DNA of 34,971 nucleotides from Anaerolineales bacterium (GTDB lineage Bacteria; Chloroflexota; Anaerolineae; 4572-78; NAK82). The stretch spans positions 1,484,047 through 1,519,017 of the forward strand of contig CP070811.1 of the NCBI GenBank assembly GCA_020343875.1. The letters run 5' to 3'. A model generated the notes under the pieces. The model did no database searches. It worked only from the letters and a program-made list of their open reading frames with translations, and was not told the DNA's origin. Every line of letters starts with the position of its first letter. The first letter of the stretch is position 1. A program made the translations under genes and the position numbers. Shown here one piece after another: positions 15,829 through 24,926 of this stretch.

Positions 15829-17103
15829 ATGATTAAGATCATTGTTTGTGACGAGTCGCTTATCCCACCGTTCAATGAGACGGCCCGTGACCTACGCGTC
15901 CTGAATAAACCGCTTTGGCTACACCAACGGGACGTGCTGAGCACCTATTGTTCCCAGGAGATCGAAGTAAAAAAGGAAATAACTCAGCCTTTAGAAATTC
16001 TGGAAAAAGCAGACCAGGAAATCCCCCTCAACCGTGAGCTTCTGGTCTACCGGGACAACCTGTTCTTCGATGAACACCTATTGGCTGCGTTTCTTCAAAG
16101 AGCCAAGGCAAAAGCAGAGCGGGAGAAAAGGGCCAGCCGGATTGCCTTCTCGCTCGACGACGCGGCTATCGTTACTCATGCTTTGTATCTGCAAGAGGGT
16201 ATACAGCGGGAGGGAGAAGTATACGTAGCCGACCTATGGTACTTCCCTGACGGCCTTACCGACCAGACAGATCCGATCGTCGTGGACACATTACCGCGCG
16301 AAATCGGCTACTATCACGTCCCAACCTACATGGCTGACCGATCTGGCGACCTGGCTTATCAGATTCCCCTGCGGGCCTTGCTTTCCATTGAAAACTGGGT
16401 GCACATCTTTATAGCCAATACCCCCTTTGGCATCGTCGCTCACGGTGCCCGCGTCGAGGCATCGCTAGATCGGCCGCAGTCACTGTTGCGCATCTTGTTT
16501 CGAGCTTTGGTCGAGCGCAAGCAATTTCTTTCCAGTTCGGCTATGGTTCAGGTGGGGCGGAATGCACATATTGACCCCACCGCCATCATCCAGGGACCGG
16601 CCATCATCGGCGATCATGTGGTGGTTGAGGCCGGTGCGGTCATCACTAATAGCGTAATCGGCAGCAATGTAACGATTGGGCAAGGTGCGCAAGTCATGGC
16701 CAGCGTCGTCAGCGATGGTTGCTATCTACCGTTTCGGGCGGCTATTTTTATGACGACGTTGTTCGAGAATACGATGATCGCTCAAAATGCCTGCCTGCAG
16801 TTGTGTGTCGTGGGTCGCAATACCTTTATTGGCGCCGCTAATACCTATACCGACTTCAATCTGTTAGGCAAACCAATTCGCACCATGCATAAGGGCAAGT
16901 TGCAGGAGGTGGGGCTGCCCGTGCTGGGTGGTTGCGTGGGAAACAATTGCCGTATTGGGTCAGGTCACGTCATTTACCCAGCACGTATGATCGACTCGAA
17001 TGTGGTGCTCTTTGCTAAGCCCGGACGGTGGGTCATCTCCAAAAACGTTCCGTTTGAGGAAAGCGACCATCATGGCCGGCACGATCAGCTGTACCAGGCA
17101 TAA
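15829..17103 (+). CDS. Left-handed beta-helix (hexapeptide-repeat) protein, GlmU-like
   Basis: A 424-residue protein. Residues about 235-400 carry hexapeptide repeats of a left-handed beta-helix (AHIDPTAIIQGPAIIGDHV, then AGAVITNSVIGSNVTIGQGA, later VGRNTFIGAANTYTD), the fold of acyl- and sugar-nucleotide transferases. The N-terminus (PPFNETARDLRVLNKPLWLHQRD) faintly resembles the short start of alternative GlmU-like sugar nucleotidyltransferases, but a clear nucleotide-binding GxG loop is not seen. The middle (about 90-235) is unrecognised. The ATG at 15829 lies 8 nt after the V4R stop; a TTG at 15817 would overlap it. The short spacing suggests co-expression with hydrolase 1 and V4R 1. Acyl- or sugar-transfer is a guess from fold alone. 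Confidence 0.75.
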   Translation: MIKIIVCDESLIPPFNETARDLRVLNKPLWLHQRDVLSTYCSQEIEVKKEITQPLEILEKADQEIPLNRELLVYRDNLFFDEHLLAAFLQRAKAKAEREKRASRIAFSLDDAAIVTHALYLQEGIQREGEVYVADLWYFPDGLTDQTDPIVVDTLPREIGYYHVPTYMADRSGDLAYQIPLRALLSIENWVHIFIANTPFGIVAHGARVEASLDRPQSLLRILFRALVERKQFLSSSAMVQVGRNAHIDPTAIIQGPAIIGDHVVVEAGAVITNSVIGSNVTIGQGAQVMASVVSDGCYLPFRAAIFMTTLFENTMIAQNACLQLCVVGRNTFIGAANTYTDFNLLGKPIRTMHKGKLQEVGLPVLGGCVGNNCRIGSGHVIYPARMIDSNVVLFAKPGRWVISKNVPFEESDHHGRHDQLYQA

Positions 17104-17303
17104 TATCAACCGCAACAGATCCTGACATCCACCGGACAGGGATTGCGTTCAAAGATTAAGGCAATGCCGGCCGCCGAGCGTTTGAGGATTGAGCGGTTGG
17201 TAAATCGCACAGAAGGATACCAGCATTTTCCAGGTTTACGTCTTAGCTGATTTGTCGGAAGGCATACCACTGTCCTTTGCACGGCAGGGGTAATGCAGCG
17301 CCG

Positions 17304-18395
17304 ATGGACAATTTTGCGTTCGTTATTCACCCGGTGGATCCGAAAAAGGATGTCTCGCGCAGGTTTCCCTTGTTGGGAGCTTTTCTGCCGGTAAGTGCTA
17401 TCAACTTCTTTTCGCGCTACTTTCCACCGGTATACATCTCGCACATCACTGGCGTATGCTCGCCGGCGACTGGCAAGGTGATTGAAGGCTGGTTCGTAGC
17501 CTGCCCGCTCACGCCACAACGATCGCTGGAACTGCCTCCATCGGCGGTCTATAGAAAGGTCATCCAGACCGGCCGTTTGGCAGAGACGCTAGGGGCCCGC
17601 TTGCTGGGGCTGGGTGGCTTCACCTCCGTGGTGGGCGATGGGGGAGTTACCATTGCTAAAGGATTGAACATCCCGGTCACCACGGGTGACAGCTATACTG
17701 TGGCCACAGCTGTACAGGCGACCCAACTGGCAGCGAAGCAAATGGGTATCAACCTGGCAGGGGCCACAGCTGCTGTGGTGGGAGCCAGCGGCACCATTGG
17801 GCGGGTGTGCGCTCAGCTTATCGGGCAAGACGTACCACACCTGCTGTTGATTGGCAGGCGACGGGAAGCGCTGGCCGAGGTGGCCGATCTCATCCAAGAC
17901 CCGAACGGTGCCAAGGTCAGGCTGAGTACCGATATGCGCGACTTGCGCCAAGCCGACGTCGTGCTCACGGTGACTAGCTCTATCGAAACGATCATTGAGC
18001 CAGAGCATCTCAAACCAGGCGCAGTCATCTGCGATGTGGCTCGGCCACGCGATGTGTCGCGCCGTGTGATGGAAAAACGCAGCGATGTATTGGTGATTGA
18101 TGGCGGCATGGTCTCAGTGCCGGGGCCAGTTGATTTTGGCTTTGACTTTGGCTTTCCGCCCGGTATGGCGTACGCCTGCATGGCTGAGGCGATGATTCTG
18201 GCATTGGAGGGTCGCTACGAGAGCTATACCCTGGGCAAAGACATTAGCTTGACCCAGGTGCAAGGTATTGCCAGCTTAGCCGCCAAGCACGGTTTCAACG
18301 TGGCTGGTTTTCGATGCTTCGAGCAGCCGGTTACCGACGAACAAATCGCCTGCATCAGGGAAAATGCAGCCAGTGGCGACGTTGAGACCCAATAG
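17304..18395 (+). CDS. Long-chain acyl-ACP reductase (AAR)-like / Rossmann oxidoreductase
   Basis: A 363-residue protein with the architecture of cyanobacterial aldehyde-forming acyl-ACP reductase. The N-terminal part has the SHITGVCSPATGKVIEGWFVACPL stretch, comparable to SVTGxVIEGKYV in AAR, then ARLLGLGGFTSVVGDGG. The NADPH Rossmann motif is GASGTIG (160-166), followed by LLLIGRRREAL. The C-terminal part has a Cys (C292) in the AYACMAEAMILALEGR segment, where AAR has its catalytic cysteine, and then ASLAAKHGF. AAR makes fatty aldehydes from acyl-ACP. No aldehyde decarbonylase gene is nearby. The ATG at 17304 follows AGGGG (spacing 13); a TTG at 17277 is possible. The substrate is inferred from family resemblance only. 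Confidence 0.78.
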   Translation: MDNFAFVIHPVDPKKDVSRRFPLLGAFLPVSAINFFSRYFPPVYISHITGVCSPATGKVIEGWFVACPLTPQRSLELPPSAVYRKVIQTGRLAETLGARLLGLGGFTSVVGDGGVTIAKGLNIPVTTGDSYTVATAVQATQLAAKQMGINLAGATAAVVGASGTIGRVCAQLIGQDVPHLLLIGRRREALAEVADLIQDPNGAKVRLSTDMRDLRQADVVLTVTSSIETIIEPEHLKPGAVICDVARPRDVSRRVMEKRSDVLVIDGGMVSVPGPVDFGFDFGFPPGMAYACMAEAMILALEGRYESYTLGKDISLTQVQGIASLAAKHGFNVAGFRCFEQPVTDEQIACIRENAASGDVETQ

Positions 18396-18478
18396 ACGGC
18401 TCACATCGTGGATGTAAGAAAGCCAGGGATAAGCACGACGTATCGCAGGCAGGCATCTTCTCAATCTGCTCATAGACG

Positions 18479-18496
18479 CCCCTTTCCCTAAAGGGG
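18479..18496 (+). other. Small hairpin upstream of the REC-GGDEF gene
   Basis: CCCCTTT and AAAGGGG pair perfectly around a 4-nt loop, ending 21 nt before the AGGAGG ribosome binding site at 18518-18523. It may be an mRNA leader element; no direct role is shown. Confidence 0.35.
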
Positions 18497-18530
18497 ACCC
18501 ATAGGCAGGCACCATCCAGGAGGTAGGATA

Positions 18531-19424
18531 ATGGGCAAAGGTCGAATATTGGTGGTGGAAGACGACCTGGACATCTCCAAAATGCTGCGCCTTTACTTTG
18601 ACTCCCAAGGATACGAAGTTTTGACTGTAACACGTGGTAACGATGCATTGGAGTTGTGTCGCACCAGGCAGCCAAATGTGGTGGTACTCGACATCATGCT
18701 ACCTGATATGGATGGCTATGATGTGTGCCGGGAATTGCGGGGCCACTTGCGCACCAGCCACATTCCCATCATTTTCCTCACCCAGAAAGACGAGCGCAGC
18801 GACAAAATAGCTGGCCTGGAGTTGGGTGCCGACGATTACATCACTAAGCCCTTCGACATCGAGGAACTCAAGCTACGGGTACAGGGAGCTATGCGTCGGG
18901 CAGAAGCGACCAGCCTGACTGATCCCACCACCGCACTGCCCAGCGCTAAACTTATCGAAGAGCAACTCAAAAAGCTGATTACTCGTGACGATTGGGCCAT
19001 CCTCTATATCGTCATCAATCACATAGATGCCTTTACAGAGACACAGGATATTGTGGCCCGGGACGACTTCTTGCGCTTTGTGGCCATGAACCTGAATGAG
19101 ACAGTGGAGGCCCACGGTACTCCCAACGACTTCATCAGCCATACCAGTGGCAATGATTTCTTGATCATCACTGTCCCCGCCGTCGCTGAGGCCATCAAAA
19201 CCGAGTTTTCCAGACGTTTCGACCAGGGCGCGCTGACTTTTTACGACTTCATCACCCGCGAGCGAGGCCACGTGATCTACACTGACCGGGATGGTAACCG
19301 CCAAGAAGCGCCGTTGATGAGCCTCTCTATCGGGCTGCTGACCGCTGCCCATGGCCCATTCCCCGACATTCGCATGCTGGCGGCTGAGGCACGTCGCCGA
19401 GCGACACATGTCAGGAATGACTGA
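18531..19424 (+). CDS. Response regulator with degenerate GGDEF-like output domain
   Basis: A 297-residue protein. Residues 1-125 are a receiver domain: acidic pocket E10-D11-D12, phospho-acceptor D54 in VVLDIMLPDMDG, and Lys in DDYITKPF. Residues about 130-297 look like a GGDEF-related domain: TDPTTALPSAKLIEEQLKKL at its start and SLSIGLLTA near its end. The GGDEF signature itself reads SGNDF (206-210), so cyclic-di-GMP synthesis is unlikely; a binding or protein-interaction role fits better. AGGAGG lies 7 nt before the ATG. Its neighbour, the hybrid kinase downstream, is the obvious phosphodonor, though this is inference. Confidence 0.88.
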   Translation: MGKGRILVVEDDLDISKMLRLYFDSQGYEVLTVTRGNDALELCRTRQPNVVVLDIMLPDMDGYDVCRELRGHLRTSHIPIIFLTQKDERSDKIAGLELGADDYITKPFDIEELKLRVQGAMRRAEATSLTDPTTALPSAKLIEEQLKKLITRDDWAILYIVINHIDAFTETQDIVARDDFLRFVAMNLNETVEAHGTPNDFISHTSGNDFLIITVPAVAEAIKTEFSRRFDQGALTFYDFITRERGHVIYTDRDGNRQEAPLMSLSIGLLTAAHGPFPDIRMLAAEARRRATHVRND

Positions 19425-19460
19425 GAGGAAAGCCTGACCTGGCAAAACTGCATTCAGCTC

Positions 19461-19518
19461 GGTGACCCTAGTCACCAAGGCGAGCGTAGGCTCGCAGGGA
19501 GTCCTTTACAAAGGACTC
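19461..19518 (+). other. Three consecutive perfect hairpins before the hybrid kinase gene
   Basis: The stems are 19461-19476 (GGTGAC/GTCACC), 19480-19495 (GCGAGC/GCTCGC) and 19499-19518 (GAGTCCTTT/AAAGGACTC), only 3 nt apart from each other. CGAGC at 19481-19485 could instead pair with GCTCG at 19457-19461, so two exclusive folds are possible. The gap (19425-19676) shows no credible coding frame. This may be a structured leader, attenuator or terminator cluster. Confidence 0.5.
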
Positions 19519-19676
19519 ACTTATCAGGGTGGTAATGTTGTAACACTACCTTTGCTGCTGAGGCGCGAGACAAAGGAAGTAAGTGAGCCAACTTTTCGTG
19601 TAGTAATGCTGATACCGTCAACCCCGACCAGCAACAACAACGCTGGCTCGCAAATGAGCCAGCCAGGATGTGAAGA

Positions 19677-22600
19677 ATGATTAGCTGGTTGACTCGTAAA
19701 TTGGGCCGCCTTCGAGTGAAGCTCCCAGGCCCTTTTTCGGCCGCTGGGCGCGAGGTGCGCGAAGCCTCTATTCTCTACCAAGCCACCTCCGCACTGGCGT
19801 CTAAGCTGTCTGCAGATGAATTGCTGGACGACCTGACACAGCGGATAGCATCGGCCTTGGGAGCCGAAGAATGTACTGTCTCCGAGTGGGACGAAGCCAG
19901 CGATACGTTATGGATGGTGACCAGGGAGAGGCCAGCAGAAAAGCCCAAGGCGGTCCAATCCAGGCTGGATAACGATCAGCCAGCCTTCAGTCAGGAGAAA
20001 CCGTACCTCGTGGCCGACTTCCCCACCACAGCCAAGGTACTGCGTAGCCAACAGCCAGCAATTGTGCTGGTATCCGATCCGCAAGCCGACCCAGGCGAGA
20101 TTGCACTACTTCACCAATCGGGCTGGCGGTCTATGCTTATGTTGCCATTGGTGATGCACGACACGGTGGTGGGGCTGGTAAGAGTCTGCAGTGCCGAGGA
20201 GCGCCACTACACGGGCAAAGAAATCCGGCTGGCCCAAGCCCTGACCAGCCAGGCAGCCGTTGCGCTGTACAATGCGCAACTCTTCAAGCTCACCGACGAG
20301 CAATTGCACAAACGGATCAGAGAGCTTACTGGGCTGCAGCGGGTCAGCCAGGAATTGAACAGTACCCTGGATCAAAATCGCATCCTTCAATTGGTGCTGG
20401 AGGAGGCAGTACGCGCCACTGGCGCTGATTTTGGCAATGTGAACCTGCACGACAGTGACACTGGTCAGCTTCTGGCTCATGCCAGCTTTGGCCTCGATGG
20501 CGAGGAGATGGCTCGCCTGAAAGAAAGTGAATTCTACGCAGGGGCTGGCGTGATGGGGCGAGTGTTGCAGACTGGAGAGGCGGTTCTGGTGCCCGACGTG
20601 TCTTTGGATACTGACTACGTGATGATCTCGAACGAGTCACGCTCAGAAGTAGCGGTACCTATCTTCTATGCAGGGGACATAGCTGGCGTCATCAACCTGG
20701 AAAGTCGGCAGCTGAACGCCTTTAGTAAGCCGCAGCTACAGTACTTGCAGGCACTGGCCAACCAGGCAGGTGTGGCCATCGGCAACGCCCTGGCCTACGA
20801 AGAGCAGCGGCGCCAGCGTGACCTGTTGAGCCAACGTGCAGCGCAACTGGCGCGCCTGTCAGAGATCAGCCGTGCGTTCCGAACTGACCAGGCTCTTGTG
20901 TCGGTGTTGGAAGATATTGCGTACGCCATCAATGAAACCCTGGGCTTCAACGTAGTGCTCATCAGCGTAATGCAACATGACCCACCTGCTTTGCAGCGAG
21001 TGGTAGGAGCCGGCATTCCCATTGTGGAGATGGAACGACTGAAGGCCACCCCTCAACCTCCACAGGCAGTAATGGATTTAATGCAAGACCGCTTCCGCCT
21101 GGGCGCCCAATCGTACTACATCCCGCACACGTATAAGGAGATCTGGGAGGACCGCCTCGATACATACTATACCCCACCAAGGCAGTCGAGAGAGCCAGGC
21201 GAAGACCGCTGGGACACCGATGACCTGTGCTTCTCGCCGCTCTTTGACTCAGAGCAGCAGCTGATTGGGGTGATTTCCATAGACAGCCCCCGCGATGGTC
21301 GGGTGCCTACCCAACGAACGATGGAAGCCCTGGAGCTGTTTGCCAACCAGGCGGCAGCCGCCCTGCAAAACGCTCAACTCTTTGAACAGGCACGTCAGTA
21401 TGCGGACCAACTACGTACCATCAACGAGCTTGGGGTAGAAATCACCTCAATCCTGAATGTAGACCAACTGGTTGCCCGTGTCAGCCAGCTGGTAGAAGAT
21501 AATTTGGGCTATTACGCCAACATTGCCTTGACCAAAGAAGGATATCTGGTCTGGGGCATGCGCGGCGAACAAGAAAGCATAAGGCCTTTGGAAGACTCCC
21601 CAGGCGAGGCCTATCCCCAAAAAGTGGGGAGGGGTATCCCAGGCTGGGTCGCTGCATCAGGACAGACGGCGGTCGTGCCCGACGTAACCCAAGACCCGCG
21701 CTATGTCCCCAGCCCCGGACGAGAAGGGATCACCCGCTCAGAGGTTGCCATCCCGCTGAAAGTACAGGACCGCATCATTGGCGTGTTAGACGTGCAGAAT
21801 CATATGCCCGAAGGCTTTGATAAAGATGATGTGTTGGTGTTAGAGTCCCTGGCTAATCAGGCGGCTGTGGCTATCGCCAACGCACAATTGTTCGAACGCG
21901 TCAGCCGGCTAGGCCAGGAGCTTGAGCAGCGAGTAGAAGAGCGCACCGAGGCGCTGGAAGAGACGCTGAAAGATCTGACCTTAGAGCGGGACCGGGTAGA
22001 GACGCTTTATCGCATCACCAGCGAGTTGTCGGCCAGCCTGGACCTGGACCGGGTCTTGGCCGAGGCGCTAAGCCTGATCAACCAGGCGGTGGGTGTATCT
22101 CACGGTTCGATCATGCTGCTAGACCCCGGCACCGGCAACCTGATCTACCGGGCCGCCCTGGGGCGCGCCAAGGGACTACCCAGGGGGGGCAAACCGACCC
22201 GCTACCGTCGAGGCGTGGGCTTAGCGGGCTGGGTGCTCGAAACCGGCGCCGCTGCCATCGTGCCGGACGTCACCCAAGACCCACACTGGGTCCCAGACGA
22301 GAAGACACGCACACCGGAACGCAAATCGGCACTAGCGGTACCCCTTAGCGTGGGCGAAGATGTTTTGGGTGTGTTGCTCCTATTTCACCCAGATGTTGAC
22401 TACTTTACGCCCGATCATCTGAAGCTGGTCAGTGCAGGGGCCGCGCAGGTAGCAACAGCTATTAACAATGCCGGACTATATCAGCTGATTACCGATCAGG
22501 CCGAACGGCTTGGTGTGATGTTGCGTACCCAGAAGGCTGAAGCGGCCAAACTTCAGGCCATCGTTGAGGGCATCACCGATGGCGTGCTTGTGCTTGATGC

Positions 22601-24431
22601 CAAGCGCCATGTAATGCTAATGAATCCAGCTGCTGAGCGTATCCTGGGAGTGAAGGCCAGCGCGGTGGAAGGACAGCACTTGCGGGAGATCCTGAGACAA
22701 CCTGAGTCGACCGTGGACCGAGCGCTGGCCCGACAACTCTATGACAAGCTGATGACCGGAATGGAGCACCTCAGCACGCTTGAGTCTTTGCAGGAAGACG
22801 AAATGACCAGCCTCAATTTCCGCCTGGAAGCGGAGAAGAAAGTGGTTGTGGTGCATCTTTCGCCCGCCGCGCTGGTTACCAGCGGCGCATTGCCCAGCTT
22901 GGTCACCGTCCTGAGGGACATCAGCCATGAGGCAGAGGTAGAACGCCTGAAGAATGAGTTCATCTCTACCGTCTCCCACGAGTTGCGCACACCGATGACT
23001 TCCATCAAAGGCTATTCTGACTTGCTGTTTGGCGAAAGAGTCGGGGCCCTCAGCGAGCAGCAGCGCCACTTTGTGCAGGTCATCAAGAGTAATGCCGACC
23101 GCCTGACTGCCTTAGTAAATGACATTCTTGACATTTCACGCATTGAGACGGGTCGCATCAAGCTCCAGATAGTGTCTCTGGATCTAGGCAAGTTGACCAA
23201 GAATGTTGTAGACAGCTTCCAGGGTCAGATGATGGAGAAATCGCTAGAGCTGACGCTCGACCTGCCGCCGACCTTGCCCCTAGTACGCGGTGATAAAGCT
23301 CGAGTGACGCAAATCCTGGAGAATCTGACCAGCAATGCCTGGAAATATACACGACCGGGAGGGAAGGTGGCGGTACGAGCCAAGGTCTTGGGTGGTTTCG
23401 TACAAGTGGAAGTGGCAGACACCGGTATTGGCATCGATTCAAGAGATCTGCCGAACATCTTCGATCGCTTCTATCGTACCGAGCAAGAAGAGGTCCAATC
23501 CGTGAGCGGCAGCGGGCTGGGCCTGTCTATCGTGAAAATGTTTGTGGGGTTGCTGGGAGGAAAGATCTGGGTCCAGAGCGAAGTCAACCAGGGCACTACT
23601 TTCGCCTTCACCCTGCCGTTGGCCGCCGATGCTTCTATAGGTACCTCCGACAGCGGTATCAGGGGACCCAAGATTCTAGTCGTTGATGACGATGAGCATA
23701 TCCTACAACTGCTGCGGCATCAACTAGAAGCAGAGGGATATCGAGTACTAACGGCGCAGCGCGGCGAGGACGTGCTGCACCTGGCCCAGAGTGAACAACC
23801 TGCGCTTATCACTCTCGACATTCTCTTGGTTGATACAGACGGATTCGAAGTCCTGGAGAGACTCAAACGAGACCCAACCACATCCAGTATCCCTGTCATC
23901 ATTGTCTCTGTCGTCCCCGATGCCGAGACACGAGGCCTGGCTTTAGGTGCAGCCGGCTACATCGGTAAGCCCTTCGAGGAACGTCAAGTGCTAAGCCAGG
24001 TTCAGGAGGTGCTGTCCTCACTTGGCATTGGTGAGAATGGGCAACTCAGCCATGTGCTGGTGGTTGACGACGACCATCACATCGTTGAGTGGCTGAAAGA
24101 GGCCTTGACTCAAAGCGGTTTCGTCGTGCAAGGCGCCTACAACGGGCAAGAGGCTTTGGCCTTGGCGCGGGAGGACTCTCCAGATCTGATTTTGCTGGAC
24201 CTGAAAATGCCTGACATGGACGGCTACGAGGTCATTCGCAGATTGCGTCGTGAGCATACAACCCGAAACATCCCCGTGATCATTATCACCGGTCATGCGA
24301 TTGACGACGACTATGACCATGTCAAGATCTTGGGAATGGGTGTTGAACATATGCTTACCAAGCCGTTCAATATCGAAACCTTGGTGGAGGAGATCAAGCA
24401 GGTTGGGACGGGCGCAGCTAGCCAATCCTGA
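19677..24431 (+). CDS. Hybrid sensor histidine kinase: five GAF, PAS, HisKA, HATPase, two receivers
   Basis: A 1584-residue protein with no membrane span, so cytoplasmic. Five GAF domains lie at about 35-203, 220-375, 390-574, 580-741 and 776-938; most end in an ANQAxxAIxNAxLF-type helix, with a coiled coil at 741-775. A PAS domain (961-1083) leads to HisKA with H1101 in STVSHELRTPM, then HATPase_c (about 1195-1315: the N box with NLTSNAWKYT, DTGIGI, GSGLGLSIV). Two receivers follow, REC1 (from 1332, acceptor D1381) and REC2 (from about 1458, acceptor D1508 in LLDLKMPDMDG). This is a multi-input phosphorelay kinase; GAF ligands are unknown. A separate receiver gene follows after 86 bp. The ATG at 19677 has only a weak GGA-containing site. 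Confidence 0.93.
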   Translation: MISWLTRKLGRLRVKLPGPFSAAGREVREASILYQATSALASKLSADELLDDLTQRIASALGAEECTVSEWDEASDTLWMVTRERPAEKPKAVQSRLDNDQPAFSQEKPYLVADFPTTAKVLRSQQPAIVLVSDPQADPGEIALLHQSGWRSMLMLPLVMHDTVVGLVRVCSAEERHYTGKEIRLAQALTSQAAVALYNAQLFKLTDEQLHKRIRELTGLQRVSQELNSTLDQNRILQLVLEEAVRATGADFGNVNLHDSDTGQLLAHASFGLDGEEMARLKESEFYAGAGVMGRVLQTGEAVLVPDVSLDTDYVMISNESRSEVAVPIFYAGDIAGVINLESRQLNAFSKPQLQYLQALANQAGVAIGNALAYEEQRRQRDLLSQRAAQLARLSEISRAFRTDQALVSVLEDIAYAINETLGFNVVLISVMQHDPPALQRVVGAGIPIVEMERLKATPQPPQAVMDLMQDRFRLGAQSYYIPHTYKEIWEDRLDTYYTPPRQSREPGEDRWDTDDLCFSPLFDSEQQLIGVISIDSPRDGRVPTQRTMEALELFANQAAAALQNAQLFEQARQYADQLRTINELGVEITSILNVDQLVARVSQLVEDNLGYYANIALTKEGYLVWGMRGEQESIRPLEDSPGEAYPQKVGRGIPGWVAASGQTAVVPDVTQDPRYVPSPGREGITRSEVAIPLKVQDRIIGVLDVQNHMPEGFDKDDVLVLESLANQAAVAIANAQLFERVSRLGQELEQRVEERTEALEETLKDLTLERDRVETLYRITSELSASLDLDRVLAEALSLINQAVGVSHGSIMLLDPGTGNLIYRAALGRAKGLPRGGKPTRYRRGVGLAGWVLETGAAAIVPDVTQDPHWVPDEKTRTPERKSALAVPLSVGEDVLGVLLLFHPDVDYFTPDHLKLVSAGAAQVATAINNAGLYQLITDQAERLGVMLRTQKAEAAKLQAIVEGITDGVLVLDAKRHVMLMNPAAERILGVKASAVEGQHLREILRQPESTVDRALARQLYDKLMTGMEHLSTLESLQEDEMTSLNFRLEAEKKVVVVHLSPAALVTSGALPSLVTVLRDISHEAEVERLKNEFISTVSHELRTPMTSIKGYSDLLFGERVGALSEQQRHFVQVIKSNADRLTALVNDILDISRIETGRIKLQIVSLDLGKLTKNVVDSFQGQMMEKSLELTLDLPPTLPLVRGDKARVTQILENLTSNAWKYTRPGGKVAVRAKVLGGFVQVEVADTGIGIDSRDLPNIFDRFYRTEQEEVQSVSGSGLGLSIVKMFVGLLGGKIWVQSEVNQGTTFAFTLPLAADASIGTSDSGIRGPKILVVDDDEHILQLLRHQLEAEGYRVLTAQRGEDVLHLAQSEQPALITLDILLVDTDGFEVLERLKRDPTTSSIPVIIVSVVPDAETRGLALGAAGYIGKPFEERQVLSQVQEVLSSLGIGENGQLSHVLVVDDDHHIVEWLKEALTQSGFVVQGAYNGQEALALAREDSPDLILLDLKMPDMDGYEVIRRLRREHTTRNIPVIIITGHAIDDDYDHVKILGMGVEHMLTKPFNIETLVEEIKQVGTGAASQS

Positions 24432-24517
24432 CCGTATCTTAACCTAGGCTTACTGCCCTGTCCCAGCTCCGGGTCCGGACATGTTGCTGCAAGCCAGAGA
24501 AACAGGAGTTGGCAATT

Positions 24518-24916
24518 ATGGAGTTACCCTTGATTTTGGTAGCAGAAGACGAACGGGATATCCGGGAATTGATTGTCATCACACTGCAAACCCATGGTCT
24601 TACCAACGTCATTCAGGCAATCAATGGCGAAGAAGCGGTGGCTAAGGCCAAAGCTCAAGAACCGGGCCTGATCCTTATGGACGTTCGTATGCCAAAAATG
24701 ACCGGCTACGAAGCGTGCCAGGTACTGAAGGATGACCCCCTGACCAGCGAAATTCCCGTCGTCTTTCTTTCGGCCAAGGGACAAGACGCAGAGATCAAGC
24801 GGGGGAAAGCATTGGGCGCTGAGGAGTACATTCTCAAGCCCTTTGCGCCAGATGAATTGGTCACCCGCGTGGTCAACATCCTGAAACGATCTGGTTATCA
24901 GGTGCCTTCATCCTGA
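24518..24916 (+). CDS. Single-domain response regulator (CheY-like)
   Basis: A 132-residue receiver domain with no output domain. It has the acidic pocket E10-D11, phospho-acceptor D55 in LILMDVRMPKMTG, a Ser/Thr position in VVFLSAKG and the conserved Lys in EEYILKPF. It probably takes phosphate from the hybrid kinase just upstream and passes it on or acts by protein contact. The ATG at 24518 has AGGAG with 9-nt spacing; a TTG at 24509 is rejected. It is followed closely (10 nt) by hydrolase copy 2, suggesting one transcript. Confidence 0.9.
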   Translation: MELPLILVAEDERDIRELIVITLQTHGLTNVIQAINGEEAVAKAKAQEPGLILMDVRMPKMTGYEACQVLKDDPLTSEIPVVFLSAKGQDAEIKRGKALGAEEYILKPFAPDELVTRVVNILKRSGYQVPSS

Positions 24917-24926
24917 GTGAGGTGTT

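Noticed and set aside
19462..19680. A 72-residue frame in the gap before the kinase gene, overlapping its start by ATGA
   Set aside because: It begins with GTG inside the first hairpin, has no ribosome binding site, its composition is unlike neighbours and it shows no recognisable family; the hairpins explain the region better.
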